IMG/VR virus record: IMGVR_UViG_3300042352_000346
Coordinates: 1-21,968 of that record
Reading direction: 5' to 3' (one strand)
Length of the DNA stretch: 21,968 nucleotides
Source: a virus
Below, piece by piece: positions 7,035-14,381 of the stretch (position 1 is its first letter; every line of letters begins with the position of its first letter). Below the pieces are notes generated by a model. It saw only the letters and a list, made by a program, of their open reading frames with translations. It made no database searches and was not told where the DNA came from. The position numbers and the translations under genes are program-made.

Positions 7035-7447
7035 ACCCACTGCTTATCGAAACCAGCATGAGGACGGCCCTTGCCGCCTCGGCCTTCACCGCCACCCAGA
7101 TCAACCTCGGCAGCGACTACGCCGAACTGAACCCGGAGGCGGTCAGCCTCATCGTCTCCTGCGGTTCCGTGGATCAAATTGCCGGGGGCCTGCACAAGGC
7201 CGAGTTGACCGTCAAGATCACGGCCCCTTCCCTGCTGGGTAGCGCCTCGATGGCGGCCTTTGTCTCTACCATCAACTCACTCCGGGCCGCGCTCACGCCC
7301 GGCTACCTGAACACGAACTGGCCCACGGGTGACAGCTTCCAGCCCTCATTCGGCGGGATCTGGGTCAGCGGCACAAAGACCTCCCAGGAGGACCACGCAT
7401 GGGTGGCTGAGATCGCCTGCATGCTCGGGGTCTCCGAGTCCGTTTGA
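7031..7447 (+). CDS. Probable tail terminator or tail completion protein
   Basis: A 138-residue protein that starts in the ATGA overlap with the connector gene. Lambda-like phages have the tail terminator (gpU type, about 130 residues) here; it caps the tail tube and docks to the head. The visible pattern is an N-terminal helix (IETSMRTALAASAF) and a beta-strand-rich body (HKAELTVKITAP) followed by a long helix (SMAAFVSTINSLRAAL). I see no family-specific motif. Its TGA stop at 7445-7447 is inside the next TTTGACA motif. Confidence 0.45.
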   Translation: MNPLLIETSMRTALAASAFTATQINLGSDYAELNPEAVSLIVSCGSVDQIAGGLHKAELTVKITAPSLLGSASMAAFVSTINSLRAALTPGYLNTNWPTGDSFQPSFGGIWVSGTKTSQEDHAWVAEIACMLGVSESV

Positions 7448-7449
7448 CA
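7444..7449 (+). promoter_or_regulatory. TTTGACA motif, 13 nt before ATG at 7463; contains the upstream stop
   Basis: TTGACA preceded by T, gap 7450-7462 (13 nt). It points to a small reading frame at 7463 that would otherwise be overlooked. Confidence 0.65.
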
Positions 7450-7462
7450 CACCAGCACTTCC

Positions 7463-7564
7463 ATGAGCGACGAGCCCAATGAGCCAATTCCCAACCCTCT
7501 CATCCTCGAAAAGGATGTCGTGAAATCTCCCGCCCCTGCTCCCGAACCCGAACCCTCCAAATAA
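7463..7564 (+). CDS. 33-residue Pro/Glu-rich mini-protein
   Basis: A short reading frame that begins MSDEPNEPIPNP and ends PAPAPEPEPSK. It is acidic, Pro-rich and probably unstructured. Support comes from the TTTGACA motif placed exactly 13 nt upstream, and from its fit between neighbours: it begins 15 bases after the upstream stop, and its TAA ends one base before the ATG of the next gene. No function can be read from the sequence. It could be a linker-type virion peptide, or it could serve only to carry ribosomes to the next gene. Confidence 0.55.
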   Translation: MSDEPNEPIPNPLILEKDVVKSPAPAPEPEPSK

Positions 7565-7565
7565 C

Positions 7566-7898
7566 ATGCCTGCCATCGGCGTCACCTCCACCTTCCAAGC
7601 CCTCGTCACCCCCGGCTCCGGCACCGTCATCAACGAGGTGACGCAGGATGCCACCCGCGAGGTCAAGACCATCAAGAACGCCTCGGGCGTCACCGTCCAG
7701 GCGGGAGTCCTGCCGATGACCGAGACCAAGATCTCAGTGAAGGGCAAGGGCTCACCGGCCCTCACGCTGGCCGTCGCAGGCACCGCAGGCGTCGGCGTCA
7801 CGATCACGAGCGGCACCGTGGCCATCACCTCGGTCTCCGTGGAAGAGTCCAACGATGACTACCCCGACTTTTCCATCGAAGCCTCCCGCTTGAGCTAA
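7566..7898 (+). CDS. Beta-rich tail protein, paralog A (candidate tail tube or tail decoration)
   Basis: A 110-residue Thr/Val/Ser-rich protein that is clearly related to the next gene. Shared features include a basic REVKxIK segment near residue 35, SVxGxG near residue 58, and a late SVSVEESNDDYPDF block. It sits between the tail terminator and the chaperone region, where lambda encodes the tail tube subunit gpV. A tail tube role is plausible but not shown; gpV-type proteins are usually longer. It starts one base after the mini-protein stop, so translation is probably coupled. Confidence 0.45.
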   Translation: MPAIGVTSTFQALVTPGSGTVINEVTQDATREVKTIKNASGVTVQAGVLPMTETKISVKGKGSPALTLAVAGTAGVGVTITSGTVAITSVSVEESNDDYPDFSIEASRLS

Positions 7899-7918
7899 CC
7901 TACCAACCGACCACGACC

Positions 7919-8248
7919 ATGCCAGCCATCACCGCCTCACTCGGCATCTCCTCCTTCACCAGCGGAACCATCTCCAAGGTCACGACCTCCCGCAAGGTCG
8001 AGACCAAGGTGCTCAAGGATCGCACCGGAGCATTTTCTGAAGCCGCGAAGTTCGACCCGACCGGCGAGTTCTCCGTGGACGGCGCGGGCGACTACCCCTC
8101 CATCACGCTAGGCGTGGCCACCCTGAACATCCCCTCCACGATCACCGGCGGGACCATCATCATCGACAGCTACTCCCAGACCGAAAAGAACGACGATTTC
8201 CCGACGTGGAAATACAGCGGGAAGCACTTCCCGAACACGGTGGCCTAG
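7919..8248 (+). CDS. Beta-rich tail protein, paralog B
   Basis: A 109-residue paralog of the preceding gene. Both begin MPAI and share VETKVLK/REVKTIK, SVDGAG/SVKGKG, TLGVA/TLAVA, ITGGT/ITSGT, and KNDDFP/SNDDYP at matching positions, so the pair arose by tandem duplication and then diverged strongly. One copy may be the tube subunit and the other a decoration or terminal ring. The leader before the ATG is A/C-rich (CCAACCGACCACGACC), with no Shine-Dalgarno or TTTGACA. Confidence 0.45.
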   Translation: MPAITASLGISSFTSGTISKVTTSRKVETKVLKDRTGAFSEAAKFDPTGEFSVDGAGDYPSITLGVATLNIPSTITGGTIIIDSYSQTEKNDDFPTWKYSGKHFPNTVA

Positions 8249-8263
8249 TGAACTAAACCCTGG

Positions 8264-8269
8264 CTGACA
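8264..8269 (+). promoter_or_regulatory. Weak variant of the start-associated motif (CTGACA), 7 nt before ATG at 8277
   Basis: GCTGACAT differs from the consensus at one base, and the gap is only 7 nt. I list it as a possible degenerate member; it may be chance. Confidence 0.2.
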
Positions 8270-8276
8270 TTCTGAT

Positions 8277-8729
8277 ATGATCGAAACCAACACCAAACTG
8301 AGCGTGCTCGCAGACCACGAGCACCCGCTCAAAAGCGCCAACACCCACCTCGTCGCGGCGGCAGCGACCTCCGGAGGGGAGATCGCCCCGCAGGGATACC
8401 TCGACACGATCGAGCAGGGCCCCGATGGGAAGCCCCGCCGGACCGTTGTCTGGCTCATGGCCGACAAGGAGATCACGTTCAACTCCTTCTCCGGCGAGAA
8501 GATTTCCACCGCCGAGTTCATCAAACGTTGGCTCGACAAGGAATGGCTCGCCGCCAATCCCGACCACCCCATCACCTACATGAGGTTTTACCAGAAGACC
8601 CTTGAGTCTCTCAGGGATGCCATCCGGGAGCAGACCCCGACGATCAAGGTCGTGAGGGGAGGCCGCGCTGCCTACATCCCCTCCACTGCGACCGAGGCAC
8701 AGAGGGCTAAGCTCCTCTCTAAACTCTAA
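8277..8729 (+). CDS. Tail-region protein of unknown function
   Basis: A 150-residue protein between the paralogous tail proteins and the tail chaperone. I do not recognise a family. It has a His/Ala-rich N-terminal third, a central VVWLMADKEITFNSFSG stretch, a helical EFIKRWLDKEWLAANP region and a helical RFYQKTLESLRDAIREQ region. No signal peptide or membrane segment is seen. Its position suggests a tail assembly or virion role. Confidence 0.65.
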   Translation: MIETNTKLSVLADHEHPLKSANTHLVAAAATSGGEIAPQGYLDTIEQGPDGKPRRTVVWLMADKEITFNSFSGEKISTAEFIKRWLDKEWLAANPDHPITYMRFYQKTLESLRDAIREQTPTIKVVRGGRAAYIPSTATEAQRAKLLSKL

Positions 8730-8733
8730 AGCC

Positions 8734-9120
8734 ATGAGCGAAGAAACACTCAGCGAACGCATCTACGCGGAGGAGCCGGTGATTGCCGGGGTGAGGGTCA
8801 GGCCCTACTCGAACAAAGTGAAGCTCAAGCTGGGCCGCATCCTGCGCTGGCTCGACATCGCCGAGGAGGACCGGAACGAAGAGATCCTCTTTGCCTTTAT
8901 CTACCTGATCGCGGCTCCCATCGAGCGGGTCGCTCTGAACACGCTGAACAAGAACGCCTACCTTGTGGACAAGGACGCCTTCCTGGAGACCCTGACCCCC
9001 GAGGATCTGAAGGCCGGGGCCGACTGGTTCGTGACCGTCACGGGCCTTGAGAAAGAGACCTCGGTCGAGGTGATTCCAAAGCCCTCCTCGGCAAGCTCGG
9101 AGACGACACCCCCAAACTAA
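8734..9120 (+). CDS. Tail assembly chaperone, short form (lambda G-like)
   Basis: A 128-residue mainly helical protein just upstream of the tape measure region. In lambda the same slot holds gpG, which binds the tape measure during tail assembly. Helical segments include SNKVKLKLGRILRWLDIAEEDR-type stretches and EEILFAFIYLIAAP. Its last codons ACA CCC CCA AAC TAA contain a -1 slippery heptamer, so a fraction of ribosomes should continue into the 9117-9350 frame and make a longer G-T-like form of about 205 residues. Sequence identity with gpG is not evident; the assignment rests on place, size and the frameshift signal. Confidence 0.75.
   Translation: MSEETLSERIYAEEPVIAGVRVRPYSNKVKLKLGRILRWLDIAEEDRNEEILFAFIYLIAAPIERVALNTLNKNAYLVDKDAFLETLTPEDLKAGADWFVTVTGLEKETSVEVIPKPSSASSETTPPN
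9111..9117 (+). other. Programmed -1 ribosomal frameshift site CCCAAAC
   Basis: The heptamer reads C CCA AAC in the zero frame, the canonical X XXY YYZ form, directly before the TAA stop. After slipping, the next codon is CTA at 9117, and the new frame runs open to 9350. A strong stem-loop starts 7 bases downstream. Confidence 0.8.
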
Positions 9121-9350
9121 TCGAGCCCCCCTCGTTGGCCTCGCTGATCTTCACGTTGGCCAAGGAGGGGGGCTTTAGCGAATCGGCATTGATGGAGATG
9201 CCTGTCTACCGGGTGAATGCCTACTACCACGCAGCGCTCCGCTCGCACGACTGCTGGACGGTCAAGGAGTCAGCCCCTGCCACTGTCCAGATCGACGACC
9301 TGATGGCCTTTGCCAAGGCCGCAGCGGTTGACATCGAGGAGGAAGAGTGA
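9117..9350 (+). CDS. Frameshift extension of the tail chaperone (lambda T-like part)
   Basis: This 77-residue extension is read only after a -1 shift at 9111-9117 and would fuse to the 128-residue short form. In lambda the gpG-T fusion bridges tape measure and tail tube subunits, and the ratio of the two forms is critical. The frame contains no ATG at its start; the first possible start is a TTG at 9135, which has no Shine-Dalgarno and lies inside the hairpin stem. That argues against independent translation. The sequence includes ALMEMPVYRVNAYYHAALRS-like helical parts and ends in an acidic DIEEEE. Its end carries, within codons for Val-Asp, the TTGACA motif for the next gene. Confidence 0.75.
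   Translation, partial: LIEPPSLASLIFTLAKEGGFSESALMEMPVYRVNAYYHAALRSHDCWTVKESAPATVQIDDLMAFAKAAAVDIEEEE
9124..9174 (+). other. Frameshift-stimulating stem-loop
   Basis: AGCCCCCCTC (9124-9133) pairs perfectly with GAGGGGGGCT (9165-9174). After one G-G mismatch, TTGGCC (9135-9140) pairs with GGCCAA (9158-9163), leaving a 17-base loop. The spacer from the slippery site is 6 nt, in the usual 5-9 nt range. Though followed by TTT, it lies inside an open frame, so I read it as a frameshift stimulator and not as a terminator. Confidence 0.8.
9328..9333 (+). promoter_or_regulatory. TTGACA motif inside coding sequence, 13 nt before GTG at 9347
   Basis: GTTGACA, gap 9334-9346 (13 nt). The motif lies in the last codons of the chaperone extension, and here a GAGGAAGAG run in the gap could also act as a Shine-Dalgarno. 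Confidence 0.6.
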
Positions 9351-9961
9351 GCAAGAACGGCCTGACCATCGACACGAGCAACTTCAACCGGGCCATGAGG
9401 GAGATGGCTCGGCTCTCCGGGGTCAAGTTCGAGGATGTGCTCAAGGCCGAGATCGGGAGCGTGCTCTCGGCCACCATCACCAGAACCAAGAAGGCGACCA
9501 AGGCATCCATCGAGAAGTCCATGTCCATGACCTATGTGGGTGAGAAGAAGTTCGTGAATGCCAAGTGGAGGCTTCCGGATGCCACATGGCAGAAGGTTCA
9601 GGAACGCAGGAAGGAGCTAATCGGTCGCATCGGGACAGCCAAAAAGTCCTGGTATCTGCTGGCCAAGCGGATGGACATCAAGCTTCCAAAGACTCCTCCA
9701 GCCTATGTGGCCGCTGCAACAGTGAACGGCAAGGAACTCACCGAGGAAGTGAGTCACACCCGGAAGGTGAGCGTCGGCAGGGTAGGGTTCCTGATTGAGA
9801 ACTCCACCACGGCGGCGATCCGGGGCGAAGGAAGGGCCGCGCTCTTAAAGGCGATCAACGGCAGGACAGGCTATTTTTACCGGAACATGAAAAAGGGGGT
9901 CTTTGAAAAAGTGGGGGCGATTGCCAAGAAATACCCCGGGATCAAGGTTCGCGGGATCTGA
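9347..9961 (+). CDS. Basic minor tail protein of unknown function
   Basis: A 204-residue strongly basic protein, starting with GTG in a GTGA overlap with the chaperone extension. The start is supported by TTGACA at 13 nt and by GAGGAAGAG just upstream. The N-terminal half is helical (NFNRAMREMARLSGVKFEDV, then RTKKATKASIEKSM), and the C-terminal part has SVGRVGFLIENSTTAAIRGEG and a Lys/Tyr-rich end. The helix-rich front and beta-strand middle are somewhat like HK97 gp10/gpZ-type tail completion proteins, but the gene lies downstream of the chaperone, where those are not usual. Confidence 0.6.
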   Translation: MSKNGLTIDTSNFNRAMREMARLSGVKFEDVLKAEIGSVLSATITRTKKATKASIEKSMSMTYVGEKKFVNAKWRLPDATWQKVQERRKELIGRIGTAKKSWYLLAKRMDIKLPKTPPAYVAAATVNGKELTEEVSHTRKVSVGRVGFLIENSTTAAIRGEGRAALLKAINGRTGYFYRNMKKGVFEKVGAIAKKYPGIKVRGI

Positions 9962-9965
9962 ACCT

Positions 9966-9971
9966 TTGACA
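9966..9971 (+). promoter_or_regulatory. TTTGACA motif, 16 nt before ATG at 9988
   Basis: TTGACA preceded by T, gap 9972-9987 (16 nt). It follows the previous TGA stop (9959-9961) by 4 bases. There is no convincing Shine-Dalgarno. Confidence 0.55.
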
Positions 9972-9987
9972 TCAGCACTCTGAAAAG

Positions 9988-11469
9988 ATGGCCAACGAAT
10001 CCCTCCAAGCTAGTTTCGGTCTGGATATTGCACCACTTCAGCAGTCCCTGAGCAGGGCGACCAGTGCCGTCCAGAAGTTCGCGCTCGGATTCGCCGGATA
10101 TATTTCCGTCAAGGCCACGATGGACGAGTTTAAGAAGTCGATCGACCTCGGGGGGCAGTTGGTCGACCTCTCCAACAAGACCGGCATCGGGGCCGGCGCC
10201 CTCTACGATCTCGGAGAGGCGGGGCGAGATGCAGGACTCACCCTTGAGGACATCACCTCCTCGGTGACCAAGATGCAGAAGGGCCTCGGCACATCCGCGA
10301 GTTCCGGTGTGCTCAAGGCCCTCGGCCTCGATCCCCAGGCGCTGGCATCGGCCAAGCCCGAGGTGGCTTTCCAGAAAATCGGTCAGGCCATTTCCAACCT
10401 CCAGAGTCCCACAGAGCAGACTCAGGCAGCGCTCGCCCTGTTCGGTCGTGGTGGAGCGGAGATGCTCAAGCTTTTCAACGACCCGGCATTCAGGAACGGC
10501 ATCGGATCATCGCAAGCGTCCCAGATCCTTGAGAAGAACGCCGCCGTGTTCGACCGGCTGGGTGATTCACTGGGCCGGATCAGGCCCCGGATCACCGAGT
10601 TCTTCAACGGATTCAACTCGGCCAACGCCGCCAACCTCGAGCGCATGGCCGATGCCATCGACCGTCTCGACCTGAGCCAGAAGGGGGTGGATGCCGGATC
10701 GATTGTCGCCACCTTCACCGAGGCATTTGCCCGTGGAAACTTCGGTGAGATCCTCTGGCTCTCCCTGAAGATCGCCGCCGCCGAGTTCACGAACAACATG
10801 ATCGGAGGGGCCTTGGCGATGGGCCGAGCATTGTATGAGACCATCGAACTGATCTTCCGTCCGGAGACTTGGCAGGCATTCGGGAACACGCTCATGAGTT
10901 TTGTGAACTCCTTCAACGCCACCCTTTTACGTGGGATCGGGATGGTCTTGGAGCAGTTAGAGAAAGCCCCTGTAGTCGGCAAATATTTTGCCGGGGCCGC
11001 CGCCTCGGTGAACGGCCTCGGTGACAGGTTCGCCCTCACCTCCGTCAACCAGGGCAACCGCTCCTCGGCCTTGGCCTCCGGTCTCTACGAGGACATCGCC
11101 AAGAAGGTGAAGTCCTTCTTTGATCTCGGGAAGGTCTTCGACACATCCTCCACGCAGTCACAGCTTCAGAGCCTGACAGACTCCATCTACCAGTCCCTGG
11201 AGAAAAGCAACCAGGACGCCCGTGACCGGGCAGATGCTGGAAAGCGGAACAAGGACGGCCTCTTCAACGCCTCGGACATCGGCATGGGTTCCAAGCAGTC
11301 CATCATCGCCGACTCGCTGGCCAAGGTGGGAGGAGGCGGGTTCGCCGTCGGTCCATCGAGCAATCCCATCCTTGAGGAGAACAAGAGGCAGACAGCACTC
11401 CTTCAGCAGATCAACCAAGGCATCGCCAACTCCTTCGGTGGTGCCGCGTTTTCAGCCTCCACCGCCTAG
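9988..11469 (+). CDS. Tail tape measure protein
   Basis: A 493-residue protein placed right after the chaperone block. Tape measure proteins set tail length and leave the tail during DNA injection. The N-terminus (SLQASFGLDIAPLQQSLSRA) and the LSNKTGIGAGALYDLGEAGRDAGLTLEDI-type region followed by LQSPTEQTQAALALFGRGG match the conserved N-terminal domain of phage tail tape measure and minor tail proteins. The middle is helical with long Ala-rich hydrophobic stretches (about 260-290). By the usual rule of about 1.5 angstrom per residue, this short protein would specify a tail of roughly 70-75 nm. That estimate is inference. The TTTGACA motif lies 16 nt upstream. Confidence 0.82.
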   Translation: MANESLQASFGLDIAPLQQSLSRATSAVQKFALGFAGYISVKATMDEFKKSIDLGGQLVDLSNKTGIGAGALYDLGEAGRDAGLTLEDITSSVTKMQKGLGTSASSGVLKALGLDPQALASAKPEVAFQKIGQAISNLQSPTEQTQAALALFGRGGAEMLKLFNDPAFRNGIGSSQASQILEKNAAVFDRLGDSLGRIRPRITEFFNGFNSANAANLERMADAIDRLDLSQKGVDAGSIVATFTEAFARGNFGEILWLSLKIAAAEFTNNMIGGALAMGRALYETIELIFRPETWQAFGNTLMSFVNSFNATLLRGIGMVLEQLEKAPVVGKYFAGAAASVNGLGDRFALTSVNQGNRSSALASGLYEDIAKKVKSFFDLGKVFDTSSTQSQLQSLTDSIYQSLEKSNQDARDRADAGKRNKDGLFNASDIGMGSKQSIIADSLAKVGGGGFAVGPSSNPILEENKRQTALLQQINQGIANSFGGAAFSASTA

Positions 11470-11475
11470 CCTTTT

Positions 11476-12132
11476 ATGCCAGACACGATTGTCTCCAAGT
11501 CAGCGACGTGGGATGCCAAGATAGGCAACTACATTACCACTACCGTTCTTGAGAACCTGACCACATACCCAGCGGTTCCCGGCACGGCGGTCGAGGTCAC
11601 CAAATCGCAGGAGAACGGAACCTTCCGTGTCACCTACAAGGACATAGGCGACTCCACGGGGACTGGCACTCCTGGCACCAGCACGGGGAACTACAACTAC
11701 GAATGCCACACCTCGGTCTCCACCGAGCCGCTGATCACCTTTGGCTCCTTTCAGTCAGGTGGTGCATGGGTTCTGGATGACACGGCCAAGGACAAGATCA
11801 AGAAAGCCGAGGCAGACCCGACACTTTGGAAGACCTACGCGGTCGGCACGGATGGGCTGGCGAAGTATGCCTCCTTCATCCTGAAGGGCATTGAGACCTT
11901 CTACGCCCCGACCATCACGCTCACGATCACGGCTGATGAGACGAATGTCCCTGACCTGACGACCTTGGGAAAAAAGGCCACCGGCCTGACCAACGCCCCC
12001 ACCCTTCCGAGCGGGGGCAACTGGCTATTCTCCGGTTGCAACTTCACCGCACTGGCCAATGGGAAATGGAGGATCAGCAGGGAATACCGGGCGAGCGGCA
12101 AGGCCGGTTGGGACAACGACCTCTACGGCTGA
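11476..12132 (+). CDS. Tail-associated protein of unknown function
   Basis: A 218-residue beta-rich protein downstream of the tape measure, where distal tail or tail-tip proteins are encoded. It has strands such as ENGTFRVTYKDI, a Gly/Thr-rich loop (DSTGTGTPGTSTGNYN), and an aromatic C-terminus (GKWRISREYRASGKAGWDND) that suggests interaction with another virion protein. No catalytic motif or membrane segment is seen. The start ATG follows the previous stop by a few bases in a CCTTTT context without a Shine-Dalgarno, so re-initiation is likely. Confidence 0.65.
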   Translation: MPDTIVSKSATWDAKIGNYITTTVLENLTTYPAVPGTAVEVTKSQENGTFRVTYKDIGDSTGTGTPGTSTGNYNYECHTSVSTEPLITFGSFQSGGAWVLDDTAKDKIKKAEADPTLWKTYAVGTDGLAKYASFILKGIETFYAPTITLTITADETNVPDLTTLGKKATGLTNAPTLPSGGNWLFSGCNFTALANGKWRISREYRASGKAGWDNDLYG

Positions 12133-12137
12133 CCGCC

Positions 12138-12734
12138 ATGAAGCGGCTGCCAAGACTCACCAAGTCGGGAATCCTGACCCAGCCTCAGTGGGAAGCCGTG
12201 GCGCGTGTGATCGAGGACAACTTCCGCGAGGTCACGCTTCAGCCTGGCGTCGGCTACACGTTGAAGAACGGCCCCGGGGGATCGTCTCTTGTTGTCTCCG
12301 GAGGCGGTGGTCCGACCGCCCCGGTGAAGTCCCCATGGGATCAGGTTGTCAGTTCCCAGACGTCGACCACGATCACCTTCCGTTTCCAGCCCGGCTCGGT
12401 CGGCGGGGTCATGCCATCCAATATCTTCACCGACTTCACGGCTCCTGTGAGCGGCACGACATGGTTCTGGGTCGAGGCCACCACGACCGCTGGATCGGTC
12501 TCCTCCTGCACGATCTCAAGCGGATCAACCCAGCCCGCGCCGGGGACGGCAGCGGCTGACGCGCCTCCCTCCAGCTTCAAGGTGCTCATCGGCGTCAGCG
12601 TGAACGGCACCTATTTCAATGTTCTGAAGAAGAATATCAGTGCCGTCCCGGTCGAGAGCTACCGGACAAGCAGGACGGGGGCAGGCCCATTCGAGCTTCC
12701 CTATACGAGCTACTGGAACTGGGTTTTCGCATGA
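12138..12734 (+). CDS. Tail-tip or adhesin-like protein of unknown function
   Basis: A 198-residue protein. A short helical N-terminus (LTKSGILTQPQWEAVARVIE) is followed by Gly/Ser/Thr-rich beta-type sequence (SGTTWFWVEATTTAGSVSSC) typical of phage tail-tip and fibre-associated proteins. The open frame extends back to 12036 inside the previous gene, but the ATG at 12138 begins the natural N-terminus and follows the TGA at 12130-12132. It overlaps the next gene by ATGA, so the two proteins are probably made together. No known family is recognised. Confidence 0.6.
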   Translation: MKRLPRLTKSGILTQPQWEAVARVIEDNFREVTLQPGVGYTLKNGPGGSSLVVSGGGGPTAPVKSPWDQVVSSQTSTTITFRFQPGSVGGVMPSNIFTDFTAPVSGTTWFWVEATTTAGSVSSCTISSGSTQPAPGTAAADAPPSSFKVLIGVSVNGTYFNVLKKNISAVPVESYRTSRTGAGPFELPYTSYWNWVFA

Positions 12735-14356
12735 ACTCTTGGGTGATCCCGCGCACGGTCACGGTGCCGGTCGGATCGTGGAGGCAGACGATCACGACTC
12801 CCTCTTATTCATTCATCGATGGAACAAGCATCGCGAATGTTCCAAGCTCTAGCGCCAGCGCCTCGGGCTACAACGAACCCGCCACAGCCTCAGCGGCCCT
12901 CTCCTCCAGTTTTGTCACGACAGGAGCCAGTGCGGCCATCACGGTGACAACGGCCACCGTGGCCTCATCGACTGCTCTCGGAGGGATGTTCGGTGGCACG
13001 ACCTTGGCCCCCCGGGTGCTCACGACAACGGCTGGATCATCGGGCACCTCCACCTACCCAACGACCACCGTGGTCACGACAACGAGTTCGGTGACGAGCA
13101 CCACCTCCGGAACGTCAGCCACGACCTCGGTGGCAGGCCACGGCACGACCGCACTCACATGGTCAAGGGGCCAGTCCACGGTCTATGACACCTTCATCAA
13201 CTCGGCCTCGGGATTTTACGGCCCCGGGGCCTTCTTTGTGGGGGCGTCGGCTTCATCGCCTGCGCCCGTCGCCACGACTGCGGCAGGCACGACATCCTCC
13301 AGCTACTCTCAGGAGGGATCGGTGAATGTGGTCAGCTACACCGTCCCGTATGTTACGGCTTCGGCCAATTTTGCCACCATCTCGGTCACGAACTTTGCGG
13401 TGACAACCGTTGCCGAGGCCCAGATAGATGTCCTCTACTACACCGAGCCGGATCAGCTTTTGAGCTTCCCGAACTCCACGATGGACGGGCTCCGTGCCGG
13501 TGAGGACATCACGACCGGGTGGTCTGTCAGCTCGACCATCTCAAGCTGGGTCGAGACCAGCGAGGTGGGATACCATGTCTCCTCCACCTCCTCGGTGCCG
13601 GTGGTCACGACCTCCCTCTCGACTACCGTCCTGCCAATCTGGGGAGGGTTCCTGACTTTTGCCCAGCCCTATGTGCTGACCTCCTCAACCCGGAGCGTGA
13701 TCGCAGCGGCCCCGGTGAACACGGGCGACACGAATGGAACGGTGGTCGAGACCCGGCTACTGACAACAGCCGCGCCGCCTTCCAGCTTCTATGCCATCGG
13801 CTCTGGCCCGACTCCGTCCGCAGGCTTCAGCTACCCGCAGGAGCGGATGGCCTTATTCACCGACAGCGGCACCTCGGCAGGAGTGACCCTCTCGGCGACA
13901 CCATCGGTCAGCGGATTTATCATCGACCAGTTCGGTCAGTCTGGCCGATACGCCCCGGTGATCGAGCCTCCTGCGACCGGATTGACCACGGGCACCGGGA
14001 CGCCTGTCACCTTTGCCACGGGAGGTGCCACCACGACACTCTGGAAAGTGCCAGCCTTTGGACCGAGCAGCACCTTCAGTTCCACCCAGCTTGCCGCCGG
14101 TCAGTCGTGGCAGGCCGGTCTCCCTGCCGGGATTTACCGGACAGCGGTCGGCTCCTCCACCGGAACCTCGCTCTTCCCGGGTCAGATCCTCTCCTCGACC
14201 GGCCCCTCGGTCTCGGCCACCCAGTTCAGAACAGCCCCGCAGGCGTTGCCCTCTCCGGTGATCGGAGCGAACCCTTTGCAGGAACTCGCCCCCATGCCGA
14301 TCCAGCCACCCCTGAAACCAGCAGTCTTCACCTGGTCGGTCACTCCCGGCTACTGA
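12731..14356 (+). CDS. Very Ser/Thr-rich virion surface protein
   Basis: A 541-residue protein dominated by Ser, Thr, Val, Ala and Gly, with long runs such as VTTTSSVTSTTSGTSATTSV around residues 115-135. It has few Lys and few charged residues overall, and no signal peptide or membrane segment. Such sequences form beta-rich fibres or extended surface layers. It starts in an ATGA overlap with the previous gene and is followed 25 bases later by a glycosyltransferase gene, so it is a natural candidate for O-glycosylation. That link is inference. It could be a tail fibre or a baseplate protein. Confidence 0.6.
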   Translation: MNSWVIPRTVTVPVGSWRQTITTPSYSFIDGTSIANVPSSSASASGYNEPATASAALSSSFVTTGASAAITVTTATVASSTALGGMFGGTTLAPRVLTTTAGSSGTSTYPTTTVVTTTSSVTSTTSGTSATTSVAGHGTTALTWSRGQSTVYDTFINSASGFYGPGAFFVGASASSPAPVATTAAGTTSSSYSQEGSVNVVSYTVPYVTASANFATISVTNFAVTTVAEAQIDVLYYTEPDQLLSFPNSTMDGLRAGEDITTGWSVSSTISSWVETSEVGYHVSSTSSVPVVTTSLSTTVLPIWGGFLTFAQPYVLTSSTRSVIAAAPVNTGDTNGTVVETRLLTTAAPPSSFYAIGSGPTPSAGFSYPQERMALFTDSGTSAGVTLSATPSVSGFIIDQFGQSGRYAPVIEPPATGLTTGTGTPVTFATGGATTTLWKVPAFGPSSTFSSTQLAAGQSWQAGLPAGIYRTAVGSSTGTSLFPGQILSSTGPSVSATQFRTAPQALPSPVIGANPLQELAPMPIQPPLKPAVFTWSVTPGY

Positions 14357-14381
14357 GAGAAACTTCAACCCACAATTCAAA

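Noticed and set aside
9124-9176. Hairpin plus TTT as a transcription terminator
   Set aside because: It lies 7 bases after a slippery heptamer and inside the -1 open frame, so frameshift stimulation fits better.
12731-14356. CRISPR or tandem repeat array in the Ser/Thr-rich gene
   Set aside because: The repetitiveness comes from Thr/Ser codons (ACG, ACC, TCC) without a fixed repeat length; it is an open reading frame.
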